Shown one piece after another: positions 33,537-42,426 of a stretch of 64,000 bases of DNA. A program made the translations under genes and the position numbers. The notes beneath the pieces are model-generated. The model did not search any database. It was not told where the DNA came from and saw only the letters and a program-made list of their open reading frames with translations. Source of the stretch: Fuscovulum sp. (lineage in GTDB: Bacteria; Pseudomonadota; Alphaproteobacteria; Rhodobacterales; Rhodobacteraceae); the NCBI GenBank assembly GCA_035192965.1, contig CP136571.1, positions 2,748,501 to 2,812,500 of the forward strand, in the 5' to 3' direction. Each line of letters starts with the position of its first letter. Within the stretch, counting starts at the first letter, position 1.

Positions 33537-34787
33537 TCAGGAAACCACCTCGGCCACCTCAAGCGCCGCATGCAGCAGCACATCCGTCCCCGCCGCCGCC
33601 CATTCCGGGCTGATCGCCTCCGCCTCATTATGCGACAGCCCGTCCACACAAGGGCACATGATCATCACCGTCGGCGCCACGCGGTTGATCCAGCAGGCGT
33701 CATGCCCGGCACCGGACACGATATCCATGTGGGAATAGCCCAACCGCTCCGCCGCTCCGCGCACCACGGTCACCAGACCGGGATCAAAGGTCACGGGGTC
33801 GAAATGCCCCACATCCTCGATCTCGCAGCCCAAGCCCAGTTCCTTCGCCACCGCATGCGCCGCCCGCATCACCTCGGCCTTCATCGCATCCAGCTTGCCC
33901 TGCTCCGGCGACCGGATATCGACGGTGAACACCACCTTCCCCGGAATCACGTTGCGCGAGTTCGGAAACACCTTCACCTGCCCCACCGCGCCCACGGCAT
34001 TGGGCTGATGGCTCATGGCAATCTGATGCACGCGCTCGGTGATCCGCGCCATGCCAAGGCCTGCATTCACCCGCATGTTCATCGGCGTGCTGCCCGTATG
34101 CGCGTCCTTCCCGGTCAGCGTGATCTCCAGCCACCACAGGCCCTGCCCGTGGGTCACGACGCCGATCGTCTTGCCCTCGGCCTCCAGGATCGGCCCCTGC
34201 TCGATATGCAATTCCAGCATCGCATGCATCTTGCGCGCGCCGACCTTTTCATCCCCGACCCAGCCGATGCGTTCCAATTCCTCGCCAAAGACCTTGCCGT
34301 CCAGATCGCGCCGTCCCTTGGCGTAGTCCTCCGTGTGGATCCCCGCGAACACGCCCGACGCCAGCATCGCCGGCGCGAACCGCGCACCCTCCTCGTTGGT
34401 CCAGTTCGTCACCACGATGGGGCGCTTCGTCGTCACCCCCATGTCATTCATCGTGCGCACCACTTCCAGCGCGCCCAGAACCCCCAGCACCCCATCATAT
34501 TTCCCGCCCGTCGGCTGGGTATCCAGATGGCTGCCCATGTACACCGGCAGCGCTTCCGGGTCCGTCCCCGCCCGCGTGGCGAACATGTTGCCCATGCTGT
34601 CCACGCCCATGGTCATGCCCGCCGCCTTGCACCAGCCCGCGAACAGATGCCGCCCCTCGCTGTCGGCATCGGTCAGCGTCTGGCGGTTGCAGCCCCCTGC
34701 GACGCCCGGCCCGATCAGGGCCATCTCCTCAAGGCTGTCCCACAGCCGCGCGGAATTGATCCTCAGGTTTTCCCCGGGTGCTGGCAT
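33537..34787 (-). CDS. Beta-ureidopropionase-type Zn-dependent amidohydrolase (AmaB/PydC)
   Basis: 416 residues of the M20 family, hydantoinase/carbamoylase branch. Metal ligands are seen at H87 (VYMGSHLDTQPTGGKYDGVLG), D98 and the E132-E133 pair (NWTNEEGARF); LELHIEQGPILE and GAGHDACWI complete the set. In this cluster the likely reaction is hydrolysis of N-carbamoyl-beta-alanine (or its methyl homologue) to the beta-amino acid, CO2 and ammonia, the last step of the reductive pyrimidine path. Allantoate or L-carbamoyl-amino-acid hydrolases look alike, so the substrate rests on context. Divergent from the RutR-like gene, with two operators in the gap. Start at 34787 is preceded by AGGGAGAG. 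Confidence 0.9.
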   Translation of the reverse strand: MPAPGENLRINSARLWDSLEEMALIGPGVAGGCNRQTLTDADSEGRHLFAGWCKAAGMTMGVDSMGNMFATRAGTDPEALPVYMGSHLDTQPTGGKYDGVLGVLGALEVVRTMNDMGVTTKRPIVVTNWTNEEGARFAPAMLASGVFAGIHTEDYAKGRRDLDGKVFGEELERIGWVGDEKVGARKMHAMLELHIEQGPILEAEGKTIGVVTHGQGLWWLEITLTGKDAHTGSTPMNMRVNAGLGMARITERVHQIAMSHQPNAVGAVGQVKVFPNSRNVIPGKVVFTVDIRSPEQGKLDAMKAEVMRAAHAVAKELGLGCEIEDVGHFDPVTFDPGLVTVVRGAAERLGYSHMDIVSGAGHDACWINRVAPTVMIMCPCVDGLSHNEAEAISPEWAAAGTDVLLHAALEVAEVVS

Positions 34788-34856
34788 TGGCTGGCTCTCC
34801 CTGTGGTGGGGGCGTCTGTCGGCCCCTGTCCCACGAACGTTGATCGACTCGTTTCC

Positions 34857-34904
34857 TGACCGTATGGTCAATATGAAACGCATCACAACCTGACCATCCG
34901 GTCA
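34857..34904. promoter_or_regulatory. Two RutR-type operators, TGACC-N4-GGTCA
   Basis: Palindromes at 34857-34870 (TGACCGTATGGTCA) and 34891-34904 (TGACCATCCGGTCA) have identical arms and spacing, with centres 34 bases apart. They match the E. coli RutR site TTGACCA-N2-TGGTCAA. They lie between the divergent amidohydrolase and TetR genes, so one protein probably represses both directions until uracil or thymine binds. Confidence 0.8.
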
Positions 34905-34923
34905 ACGAGAATCACGGTCACCC

Positions 34924-35571
34924 ATGCCTGAACCTGCCCGCATTTCACGCATCCGCTCTGGCCGTCGCACAGATATCCGGCGCGAAAATGAACGCCTCAT
35001 CCTCGACGCCGCCGAACGGGTCTTCGCCGAGGCAGGCTTTGGCGGGGCAACGATGCAACTCATCGCCGATATGGCAGGCCTGCCCAAGGCCAACCTGCAC
35101 TATTACTTCCCCACCAAAGAGGCGCTTTATCGCCGCGTGGTGCAGAACATTTTTGAAATCTGGCTCGACGCAGCCTCCAGCTTCGATGATGCCGCAGGCC
35201 CCGTCGAAGGCATCGGCGCCTATGTCGAGGCGAAGATGCAGATCTCCCGCCGCCACCCCCATGGCTCCAAAGTCTGGGCGGCCGAGGTGATGCACGGCGC
35301 GCCGGTTATCCAGGACTATCTGGAAACCACCCTGCGCGACTGGACCAATGGCCGCATCGCGGTGATCCAGCGCTGGATCGATCAGGGTCAGATGGCCCCC
35401 ATCGACCCCCGCCACCTGCTGTATATGCTCTGGGCCACCACCCAGCACTATGCCGATTTCGGCCACCAGATCGAAACCCTGAACGCAGGCCACCCGCTGA
35501 CCGACAGGCAATGGCGCGACGCAACCGACAGCGTCAAACAGATCATCCTGCGTGGCATCGGTGCGATCTGA
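34924..35571 (+). CDS. RutR-like TetR-family regulator of pyrimidine catabolism
   Basis: 215 residues. TetR helix-turn-helix at about 25-70 (ERVFAEAGFGGATMQLIADMAGLPKANLHYYFPTKEALY); the ligand domain carries the RutR-type sequence PIDPRHLLYMLWATTQHYADFGHQI. RutR represses pyrimidine-degradation genes and is released by uracil or thymine. The gene starts 20 bases after the second of two RutR-type palindromes, so it is probably autoregulated and controls the amidohydrolase-hydA transcript. A second RutR-like gene lies at 36695. Confidence 0.88.
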   Translation: MPEPARISRIRSGRRTDIRRENERLILDAAERVFAEAGFGGATMQLIADMAGLPKANLHYYFPTKEALYRRVVQNIFEIWLDAASSFDDAAGPVEGIGAYVEAKMQISRRHPHGSKVWAAEVMHGAPVIQDYLETTLRDWTNGRIAVIQRWIDQGQMAPIDPRHLLYMLWATTQHYADFGHQIETLNAGHPLTDRQWRDATDSVKQIILRGIGAI

Positions 35572-35639
35572 CGCCGCCACCTTGCCATTTCCCGCCCGCT
35601 CCGCTCTGCTCACCCGGCCAACGCCAAAAGGACATCACC

Positions 35640-36095
35640 ATGGACATCGCCGAGCTTGAGGCCGAGGCCGCCCGCCTCATCCTGTCGGACTTCACCGAGG
35701 AAACCGCCCTGCGCCTTGGCCTGACGATGATGAACATGGCCAAACTCGACCGCCTGCCCGTGGTCATCAATATCCGCACCAATGACCGCACGCTGTTTCA
35801 CCTCGCCATGCCGGGGGCTGCCCCGATCAATGACCGCTGGGCGCGGCGCAAATCCAACACCGCGCTGCATTTCCACCTCGCCTCGCTGCATGTGGGGCGC
35901 AACATGGCGGCCAAGGGCGAAACGCTGGCCATGCACGGCCTTTCGGAAACCGAATTTGCCATCCACGGCGGTGCGGTGCCGGTCTGCGTCGCGGGCGCGG
36001 GCCTTGTGGCCTGTGCCACCGTATCCGGCCTGCCGCAGTTGGAAGATCACCGCCTCGTCACCCGCGCGCTGGAAACCCTGCTGCCGGGGCGGTGA
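35640..36095 (+). CDS. HbpS/UPF0303-like heme-degrading-domain protein
   Basis: 151 residues matching the UPF0303/GlcG-HbpS fold (LGLTMMNMAKLDRLPVVINIRTNDRTLFHLAMPGA near 27-60, and a late FAIHGGAVPVCV). Members bind heme or small molecules, and some are annotated heme-degrading; many sit in purine or pyrimidine catabolic clusters with no known task. AAAAGGACATCACC before the ATG at 35640 supports the start. It follows the RutR-like gene by 68 bases on the same strand and may be co-transcribed. Confidence 0.8.
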   Translation: MDIAELEAEAARLILSDFTEETALRLGLTMMNMAKLDRLPVVINIRTNDRTLFHLAMPGAAPINDRWARRKSNTALHFHLASLHVGRNMAAKGETLAMHGLSETEFAIHGGAVPVCVAGAGLVACATVSGLPQLEDHRLVTRALETLLPGR

Positions 36096-36186
36096 CGCGC
36101 CGCGCGGAAACTCCGCCCCGCGGGCTTTGAAATCGCAAGACGCATCCTATCTCTCCTGAGGGAAACAAAGCACCAAGAGGGACAAG

Positions 36187-36276
36187 ATGAAATTCCACGG
36201 ACTGACGCGCGCACTCGCCATCATCACCGCCATGCTGGTCGGCGTGCCCTATCTGATGATCCTCGCCGTCGAATGA
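36187..36276 (+). CDS. 29-residue single-span membrane peptide
   Basis: ATG at 36187 with a strong AGAGGGA ribosome site 5 bases before it. The product is a short basic N-terminus (MKFHGLTRA) followed by one hydrophobic helix LAIITAMLVGVPYLMIL and a two-residue acidic end. TTGAAA (36127) and TATCTC (36148) could be its promoter. The ribosome site and clean helix suggest a real small protein. The reading frame stays hydrophobic up to the stop. Confidence 0.55.
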   Translation: MKFHGLTRALAIITAMLVGVPYLMILAVE

Positions 36277-36312
36277 CAGCGCAGGCGCGGGGCGGCCCCG
36301 CCTCCCCGCGCC

Positions 36313-36597
36313 TTACAGCAGTTCGACCTCGACAAAGCGCATCTCCTCGCTGCCTGCGTTGATGACATTGTGCTCCACCCCCGCCATGCGCCGATAGGCG
36401 CTGCCTGCGGGCACCAGCACCCGCCGCCGCCCGCCATCCGGATCTTCCAGTTCCATATGACAATCCGTCAGCGCGGTGATCACGTAATCATGCCCGTGCC
36501 GATGCCAGCCGGTTTCCGCCCCCGGCGCGAAATCGAACCGCGTCACCCGCACCTGCGCATCCTCAACCAGCAGCGTGGCCACACATGTCTGCCGCAT
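36313..36597 (-). CDS. Small cupin-domain protein
   Basis: About 94 residues if started at 36597 (MRQTCVATLLVED). A single cupin: motif 1 FAPGAETGWHRHGHDYVITAL with the metal-binding His pair, motif 2 HNVINAGSEEMRFVEVELL. ATGs at 36630 and 36612 are alternative starts. The gene is divergent from the second RutR-like gene, and the longer frames would overlap it. It might be that regulator's target, with a cytosolic ligand-binding or isomerase role. No substrate is evident. Confidence 0.72.
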   Translation of the reverse strand: MRQTCVATLLVEDAQVRVTRFDFAPGAETGWHRHGHDYVITALTDCHMELEDPDGGRRRVLVPAGSAYRRMAGVEHNVINAGSEEMRFVEVELL

Positions 36598-36694
36598 CCC
36601 CTTGCCCCCCATGCCGTTAACGCTTTGCATCCCCCGCAGAATTGCGCCAAGGTCAGCCCAGCGGTAGTTTTTCACAAGAACAAAGTCCCTGCCT

Positions 36695-37300
36695 ATGACA
36701 AGACCCCGCACGCGCATCCAGCAGAAGAATTCGGAAACCATCCTCGAAGCGGCGCTTGATGTCTTTTCCACCTATGGCTTTCGCGGTGCGACGCTGGATC
36801 AGATCGCCGAAGTGGCGGGCCTGTCAAAACCAAACCTGCTCTACTATTTCCCCTCGAAAGAGGCGATGCATCAGGCCCTGCTGACACGGCTTCTCGATAC
36901 ATGGCTCGATCCTCTGCGCGAGATGGACGAAGACGGCGATCCGGTGGCAGAGATTCTTGGCTACGTGCGCCGCAAGATCGAACTGAGCCGCGATTTCCCC
37001 CGCGAAAGCCGTCTTTTCGCCAATGAAATCCTGCAAGGCGCGCCCCGGATGCAGGATGCGATCGAAGGCGATCTCAAACAGCTGGTGGATCAGAAAAGCA
37101 TCATCCTCACCCGCTGGATGGATCAAGGCCGCATCGCCCGCCTGCCGCCGCAACATCTGCTCTTTTCGATCTGGGCGCTGACCCAGCATTACGCAGATTT
37201 CGACATGCAGGTCCGCGCCGTCCTCGGCCCCGGCCATGATCCATTTGCCGAGGCAGGCGATTACCTCGAAACCCTGTTCCGCAAACTGCTGGCCCCTTAA
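36695..37300 (+). CDS. Second RutR-like TetR-family regulator
   Basis: 201 residues, closer in wording to E. coli RutR than its neighbour: LEAALDVFSTYGFRGATLDQIAEVAGLSKPNLLYYFPSKEAMHQ, then LSRDFPRESRLFANEILQGAPRMQD and LPPQHLLFSIWALTQHYADFDMQV. The HYADF segment lies in the pyrimidine pocket of RutR. Two RutR paralogues in one locus suggest a split of targets or ligands. No TGACC-N4-GGTCA site was found in front of this gene. The start is set at MTRPRTRIQQKNSETIL; no ribosome site is obvious. Confidence 0.88.
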   Translation: MTRPRTRIQQKNSETILEAALDVFSTYGFRGATLDQIAEVAGLSKPNLLYYFPSKEAMHQALLTRLLDTWLDPLREMDEDGDPVAEILGYVRRKIELSRDFPRESRLFANEILQGAPRMQDAIEGDLKQLVDQKSIILTRWMDQGRIARLPPQHLLFSIWALTQHYADFDMQVRAVLGPGHDPFAEAGDYLETLFRKLLAP

Positions 37301-37314
37301 AGGAAGCCCTGCCG

Positions 37315-37338
37315 CTTCATCTTGGCCCAAATACCCAA
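37315..37338. repeat. Intergenic repeat, copy 3
   Basis: CTTCATC followed by TTGGCCCAAATACCCAA, same family as at 26075 and 29276. It lies between the convergent ends of the second RutR-like gene and the luciferase-like gene. Confidence 0.75.
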
Positions 37339-37372
37339 AAAACGCAGACCCGGGCGCACCCCCCCGGATAGG

Positions 37373-38377
<1,005 letters not shown>

Positions 38378-38457
38378 CCAGCAAAGATAGGCAGCCACGC
38401 CCGCAGGGGCAATGCAGGATTAACCCAGCCTTAACCCGACTCGGTCAAAGTTTCGGC

Positions 38458-38688
38458 ATGGCACAGGTTATGACATTTCCCAGACGGCCCACATGGGCAG
38501 ACAGCATGTTCGCCGCCAAGGCTGCGGTGAATGGCGGCGTGATCCGCCGTGCGATCCGTGATGTCGACCGCGACATCGGCCGCGCCGCCTTTGAGCTTGA
38601 GGTGCGGCGCAGGGGCTTTCACCTGATCGAATGCGACAACCAGTATATCGTCATCTGCAATGCGGGCAGGATCAACGTCATCTGCTGA
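38458..38688 (+). CDS. Small basic hypothetical protein
   Basis: 76 residues, basic in the middle (VIRRAIRDVDRDIGRAAFELEVRRRGFHLIEC) and hydrophobic at the end (NQYIVICNAGRINVIC). It has no membrane helix or motif I recognise. Coding-like composition and length suggest a conserved small protein. It is divergent from the LLM gene (80 bases between starts) and is followed by a cluster of three hairpins. Confidence 0.6.
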   Translation: MAQVMTFPRRPTWADSMFAAKAAVNGGVIRRAIRDVDRDIGRAAFELEVRRRGFHLIECDNQYIVICNAGRINVIC

Positions 38689-38702
38689 TCATCGCACCAA
38701 GC

Positions 38703-38807
38703 GGCTGAAAGTTTTTCCAATAACTTTCAGCCAGCCCCACCCCAAAATTTTCCACTGGAAAATTTCGGGGTCCGCGTCCGGAAATCTTTTTTAAAAGATT
38801 TCCGGAC
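38703..38807. repeat. Three consecutive palindromic hairpins
   Basis: Stem-loop 1: 38703-38732, 11-bp arms GGCTGAAAGTT/AACTTTCAGCC with an 8-base loop. Stem-loop 2: 38740-38770, arms of 14 pairs with one mismatch (CCCCAAAATTTTCC...). Stem-loop 3: 38776-38807, 15-bp arms starting GTCCGGAAATC with a 2-base loop. They lie between the ends of two convergent genes (the small protein and preA). Stem-loops 1 and 3 carry T/A tracts inside the stems, so terminators in both directions are likely; why three are needed is not clear. Confidence 0.85.
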
Positions 38808-38819
38808 GGCTGTCTCACC

Positions 38820-40121
38820 TCACTCCGCCGCTTTTGCCATCGGGTTGTTCGGATGGCTCGTCCAGTTGCCGTAATCGGTCACCATACGCCCCGTGCGCGG
38901 GTCGGTCGCGCCTTTCGGCATCTCGACCATGGTGATGCAATTCTCCACCGGGCAGACGTTGACGCACAGGTTGCAGGCCACGCATTCATCGTCCTTCACG
39001 GTGAACACCCGGCTCGGGCTCATGTCGATGGCCTGATGGCTGGTGTCCTCGCAGGCGGCATAGCAGCGCCCGCATTTGATGCAGGCATCCTGGTCGATAT
39101 GGGCCTTTGTGACGTAGTTCAGGTTCAGATACTGCCAATCGGTCACATTCGGCACCGCCCGCCCGATGATCTCATCGATGCTCGCGAACCCCTTCTCGTC
39201 CATGTATTGCGACAGGCCCGAGATCATCTCCTGCACGATCTTGAACCCATAGGTCATCGCCGCCGTGCAAACCTGCACGTTCGACGCCCCAAGCGCCATG
39301 AACTCCACCGCATCGCGCCAGGTTGTCACCCCGCCGATGCCGGAGATCGGCAAGCCACGCGTCTCTGCCGACCGCGCAATCTCGGCCACCATGTTCAGCG
39401 CGATCGGCTTCACCGCCGGCCCGCAATAGCCGCCATGCGTGCCCTTGCCATCAATCATCGGCTCGGGCGAGAAGGTATCAAGGTTCACCGCCGTGATCGA
39501 ATTGATCGTGTTGATCAGCGACACCGCATCCGCCCCACCCCGCTTGGCCGCTTCGGCAGGTTTGCGGATGTCGGCGATATTGGGCGTCAGTTTCACGATG
39601 CAGGGCAGCGCGGAATAGTGCTTCACCCATTCGGTGACCATCTGGATATATTCAGGCACCTGCCCCACGGCAGATCCCATCCCGCGCTCGGCCATCCCAT
39701 GCGGGCACCCAAAGTTAAGCTCCACCCCATCCGCCCCGGTATCCTCGATCCGGTGCAGGATGGTCTTCCAGCTTTCCTCGTCGCAGGGCACCATCAGGCT
39801 GATGATCATGGCCCGATCCGGATAGTCTTTCTTGACGCGCCGGATTTCATCCAGGTTGGTCTGCAACGGCCGGTCAGTGATCAACTCGATGTTGTTCAAG
39901 CCGAGAAGCCGCCGATCCGCGCCCCAGATCGCGCCATAGCGCGGCCCGTTGACGTTCACCACGGGCGGCCCTTCGCTGCCCAGCGTCTTCCACACCACAC
40001 CGCCCCAGCCCGCCTCAAAGGCGCGGCGGACGTTATACTCCTTGTCCGTCGGCGGCGCCGAGGCCAGCCAGAACGGGTTGGGCGAACGAATCCCAAGGAA
40101 ATTCGAAGTCAGGTCAGCCAT
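38820..40121 (-). CDS. preA: NAD-dependent dihydropyrimidine dehydrogenase, catalytic subunit PreA
   Basis: 433 residues. An FMN-binding TIM barrel of the dihydroorotate-dehydrogenase type (about 1-320; catalytic-loop region ELNFGCPHGMAERGMG) is followed by a two-cluster ferredoxin domain (CIKCGRCYAAC and CVACNLCVNVCP). It reduces uracil and thymine to the 5,6-dihydro forms, the first step of the reductive path. Partner PreT is encoded upstream on the same strand, with a DedA gene between. GGAGG before the ATG at 40121 (MADLTSNFLG) supports that start over the earlier ATG. Three palindromic hairpins follow the stop. Confidence 0.95.
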   Translation of the reverse strand: MADLTSNFLGIRSPNPFWLASAPPTDKEYNVRRAFEAGWGGVVWKTLGSEGPPVVNVNGPRYGAIWGADRRLLGLNNIELITDRPLQTNLDEIRRVKKDYPDRAMIISLMVPCDEESWKTILHRIEDTGADGVELNFGCPHGMAERGMGSAVGQVPEYIQMVTEWVKHYSALPCIVKLTPNIADIRKPAEAAKRGGADAVSLINTINSITAVNLDTFSPEPMIDGKGTHGGYCGPAVKPIALNMVAEIARSAETRGLPISGIGGVTTWRDAVEFMALGASNVQVCTAAMTYGFKIVQEMISGLSQYMDEKGFASIDEIIGRAVPNVTDWQYLNLNYVTKAHIDQDACIKCGRCYAACEDTSHQAIDMSPSRVFTVKDDECVACNLCVNVCPVENCITMVEMPKGATDPRTGRMVTDYGNWTSHPNNPMAKAAE

Positions 40122-40196
40122 GAAAGCCTCCATATTGGCGTGCGGAAGCGTCGCCCAAAGGCGCGCCCGTCGTTTTGCTATGTGTGAAGGAAGGGG

Positions 40197-40733
40197 TCAG
40201 AACCCCAGCAGATTCCAGAACCAGCCGATGATGATCCCGCCGATCTCGCCGAATTTCGGGATGACGTAGGCCCAGGCCAGCGCGGCGATCACGTTCACGG
40301 CCATGAACAGCGGAAAGGCCATTCGCGTCATGCCCGCGAACAGAAAGATCACCGGGCGCAGCGGCCCGAAGAAATGGCCCAGAAACACCGCGCCCACGCC
40401 CCATTTGCGAAAGGCTTCGCTCGCCTGTTCCACCAGATCGGGATGGTCGCGCAGCGGCCACATGCCCAGAATGCGCCCGCCGAACCGCAGCCCCAGCCAA
40501 TAGCTGAAGGTGGAGCCGATCACCGCCCCCAACGCCGCCCCGGCCCAGATCGGAAAGAACGGCACCGCCCCGGTCGCCACCATCGCGCCGACGCCCACCA
40601 GAATGGCGGTCGACGGCACGGCGATGGACAGAAAGGCCGTCGTCTCTGCCGCGGCAAAAACCAGCGCCAGCCAGAACGACCATTCCTGATGCCGTTCGAT
40701 GAAGGCGATCGCCGCCTCGGTCCACGATTCCAT
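40197..40733 (-). CDS. DedA-family membrane protein
   Basis: 178 residues with four to five hydrophobic segments and the DedA/VTT signature: ETTAFLSIAVPSTAILVGVGAMVATG near the start, then GSTFSYWLGLRFGGRI and FFGPLRPVIFLFAGMTRM. DedA proteins are thought to act in membrane lipid (undecaprenyl phosphate) flipping and proton homeostasis. Its place between preT and preA is odd, since those two encode one enzyme; a link to pyrimidine metabolism is not known. A second DedA gene is at 61169. Confidence 0.85.
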   Translation of the reverse strand: MESWTEAAIAFIERHQEWSFWLALVFAAAETTAFLSIAVPSTAILVGVGAMVATGAVPFFPIWAGAALGAVIGSTFSYWLGLRFGGRILGMWPLRDHPDLVEQASEAFRKWGVGAVFLGHFFGPLRPVIFLFAGMTRMAFPLFMAVNVIAALAWAYVIPKFGEIGGIIIGWFWNLLGF

Positions 40734-40802
40734 GCGGCGCCTCCTCTAACGGCACCGCAGATGGGGCTTTTCCGCGCCCCGGTAAAGGGGGGCTGGCGAA
40801 AA

Positions 40803-42146
40803 TCATGTCCGCGCCGCCATCAGCGTGGCATGGATGTCCTCGGCCGCGTCGCGGCCTTCGGCCACCGCAGTCACCGTCAGGTCGTCCCCGCCCGCCGCAC
40901 AATCGCCCCCGGCCCAGATCCCGTTCACCGACGTGCGCCCAGCCCCGGTCACGGCGATCTTGCCACCGGCCAGAGCAATCCCTTCGGGCGCGCCGGTCAG
41001 CGTCTGGCCGATGGCCTTGTACAACTGATCCGCCTTCAGCCGGAACGTCTCGCCCGTGGTCTTCAGCCCATCCGGTCCCTCGGTGGTATAGGCGAATTCT
41101 ACCTCGGCCACGGCGCCATTGCCATGCACGGCCACCGGGGCTGCGTTGCAGATGATCCGCACGCCCGCACTGGTGGCATGTTCCTGCTCATATCCGCTGG
41201 CGCTCATCTTCGCCTGATCCCGGCGATAGACGATGGTCACGTTCTCCGCGCCCAGCAGCCGTGATTGCACGGCCGCATCCACCGCCGTCATCCCGCCGCC
41301 GATCACCACCACGTCGCGGCCAACCGGCAGCACCGACTTGTCTGCCGCCTGCCGCAACTCGGCGATGAAATCCACCGCGTTGCGCACATTGCCCCGGTCC
41401 TCGCCGGGCGCGCGCAGGGCATTCACCCCCGCCAGCCCCATGCCCAGGAACACCGCGTCATAATCGCCCTGCAACTGCGCAAGCGATACATCCCGCCCCA
41501 GCGCCATCCCGGTCTTGATGGTGATTCCGCCGATCTTCAGCAGCCACTCCACCTCATCCTGCGCGAAATCGCCCACGGCCTTATACTGCGCGATCCCGTA
41601 TTCGTTCAGACCGCCCGCCTTGGCGCGCGCGTCATAGATCACGACGTCATGCCCTTTCATCGCCAGCCGATGCGCACAGGCCAGCCCCGCCGGCCCCGCC
41701 CCGACCACCGCGATCTTGCGCCCCGTCGCCGCGGCGCGCGCAAAGGGATGCACCCCCTTGGCCATCAGCGTATCCGTGGCGAACCGCTGCAACCGCCCGA
41801 TCTCCACCGGTTTGCCCTCCGCCACTTCGCGAACGCAGACCTCTTCACACAGCGTCTCGGTTGGGCAGACGCGGGCGCACATGCCGCCCAGAATATTCTG
41901 TGAAAGGATCGTCCGCGCCGCCGCATCCGGTGTGCCGGTAGCGATCTGGCGGATGAACAGCGGAATGTCGATGCTCGTGGGACAGGCCGTCATGCAGGGC
42001 GCATCATGGCAGAAATAGCAGCGATCCGCCGCCACCCGCGCCTCATGTCCGTCCAGCGGCGGCTCATGATCAGTGAAGTTTCCGGCAAGCACATCGGCTG
42101 GCAGACGCCCCGGCACGACACCGGGCGTTAGCGGGCTGTTGGACAA
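40803..42146 (-). CDS. preT: NAD-dependent dihydropyrimidine dehydrogenase, PreT subunit
   Basis: 447 residues, GltD-like. The N-terminal part binds two 4Fe-4S clusters (CYFCHDAPCMTACPTSIDIP and CARVCPTETLCEEVC). FAD loop VVGAGPAGLACAHRLAMKGHDV is near 130 and NAD loop VVIGGGMTAVDAA further on; GIWAGGDCAAGG ends the FAD domain. PreT passes electrons from NADH to PreA. No ATG fits: TTG at 42146 has an AGGGAG ribosome site 6 bases upstream and gives the start MSNSPLTPGVVPGRL. A strong palindrome lies 67 bases further upstream. Likely first gene of a preT-dedA-preA operon. Confidence 0.93.
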   Translation of the reverse strand: MSNSPLTPGVVPGRLPADVLAGNFTDHEPPLDGHEARVAADRCYFCHDAPCMTACPTSIDIPLFIRQIATGTPDAAARTILSQNILGGMCARVCPTETLCEEVCVREVAEGKPVEIGRLQRFATDTLMAKGVHPFARAAATGRKIAVVGAGPAGLACAHRLAMKGHDVVIYDARAKAGGLNEYGIAQYKAVGDFAQDEVEWLLKIGGITIKTGMALGRDVSLAQLQGDYDAVFLGMGLAGVNALRAPGEDRGNVRNAVDFIAELRQAADKSVLPVGRDVVVIGGGMTAVDAAVQSRLLGAENVTIVYRRDQAKMSASGYEQEHATSAGVRIICNAAPVAVHGNGAVAEVEFAYTTEGPDGLKTTGETFRLKADQLYKAIGQTLTGAPEGIALAGGKIAVTGAGRTSVNGIWAGGDCAAGGDDLTVTAVAEGRDAAEDIHATLMAART

Positions 42147-42212
42147 GGCAATCTCTCCCTGTTTGCTGTTCTTTGTTAAGGAAAGGCTGCCATAGGGTCT
42201 GTTTTTTATCAA

Positions 42213-42228
42213 ACGGTAAAATTACCGT
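42213..42228. promoter_or_regulatory. Palindrome upstream of preT, ACGGTAA-N2-TTACCGT
   Basis: Perfect 7-bp arms with a 2-base centre, at the right distance from the preT start to overlap its promoter; the bases around it are T/A-rich for this genome. The arms differ from the RutR-type TGACC boxes, so a different regulator, perhaps the second RutR-like protein, may bind. No evidence beyond symmetry and position. Confidence 0.5.
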
Positions 42229-42271
42229 CAGGGCAGAATTTTCCCCCTCCCGGCCCCAATCCGCTTTGGAT

Positions 42272-42286
42272 GCCTGAAATTCAGGC
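42272..42286. promoter_or_regulatory. Palindrome upstream of accB, GCCTGAA-A-TTCAGGC
   Basis: Perfect 7-bp arms around one base, 141 bases before the accB start in the preT-accB divergent gap. Could be an operator for acc expression or a small hairpin in the leader. Position and symmetry are the only support. Confidence 0.4.
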
Positions 42287-42426
42287 GATCCCGCCCTGCA
42301 CATCGCCGCTTTTCACCCCCGGCAGGGTGGCGTATAAGCACGCGATCCCTGGCGCTGCCCCTCTGGCATCCCCAGATGGACAGGCAGAAATGAACCCCGG
42401 CGCAACGTCGCCAGCAGAGGACCGGC

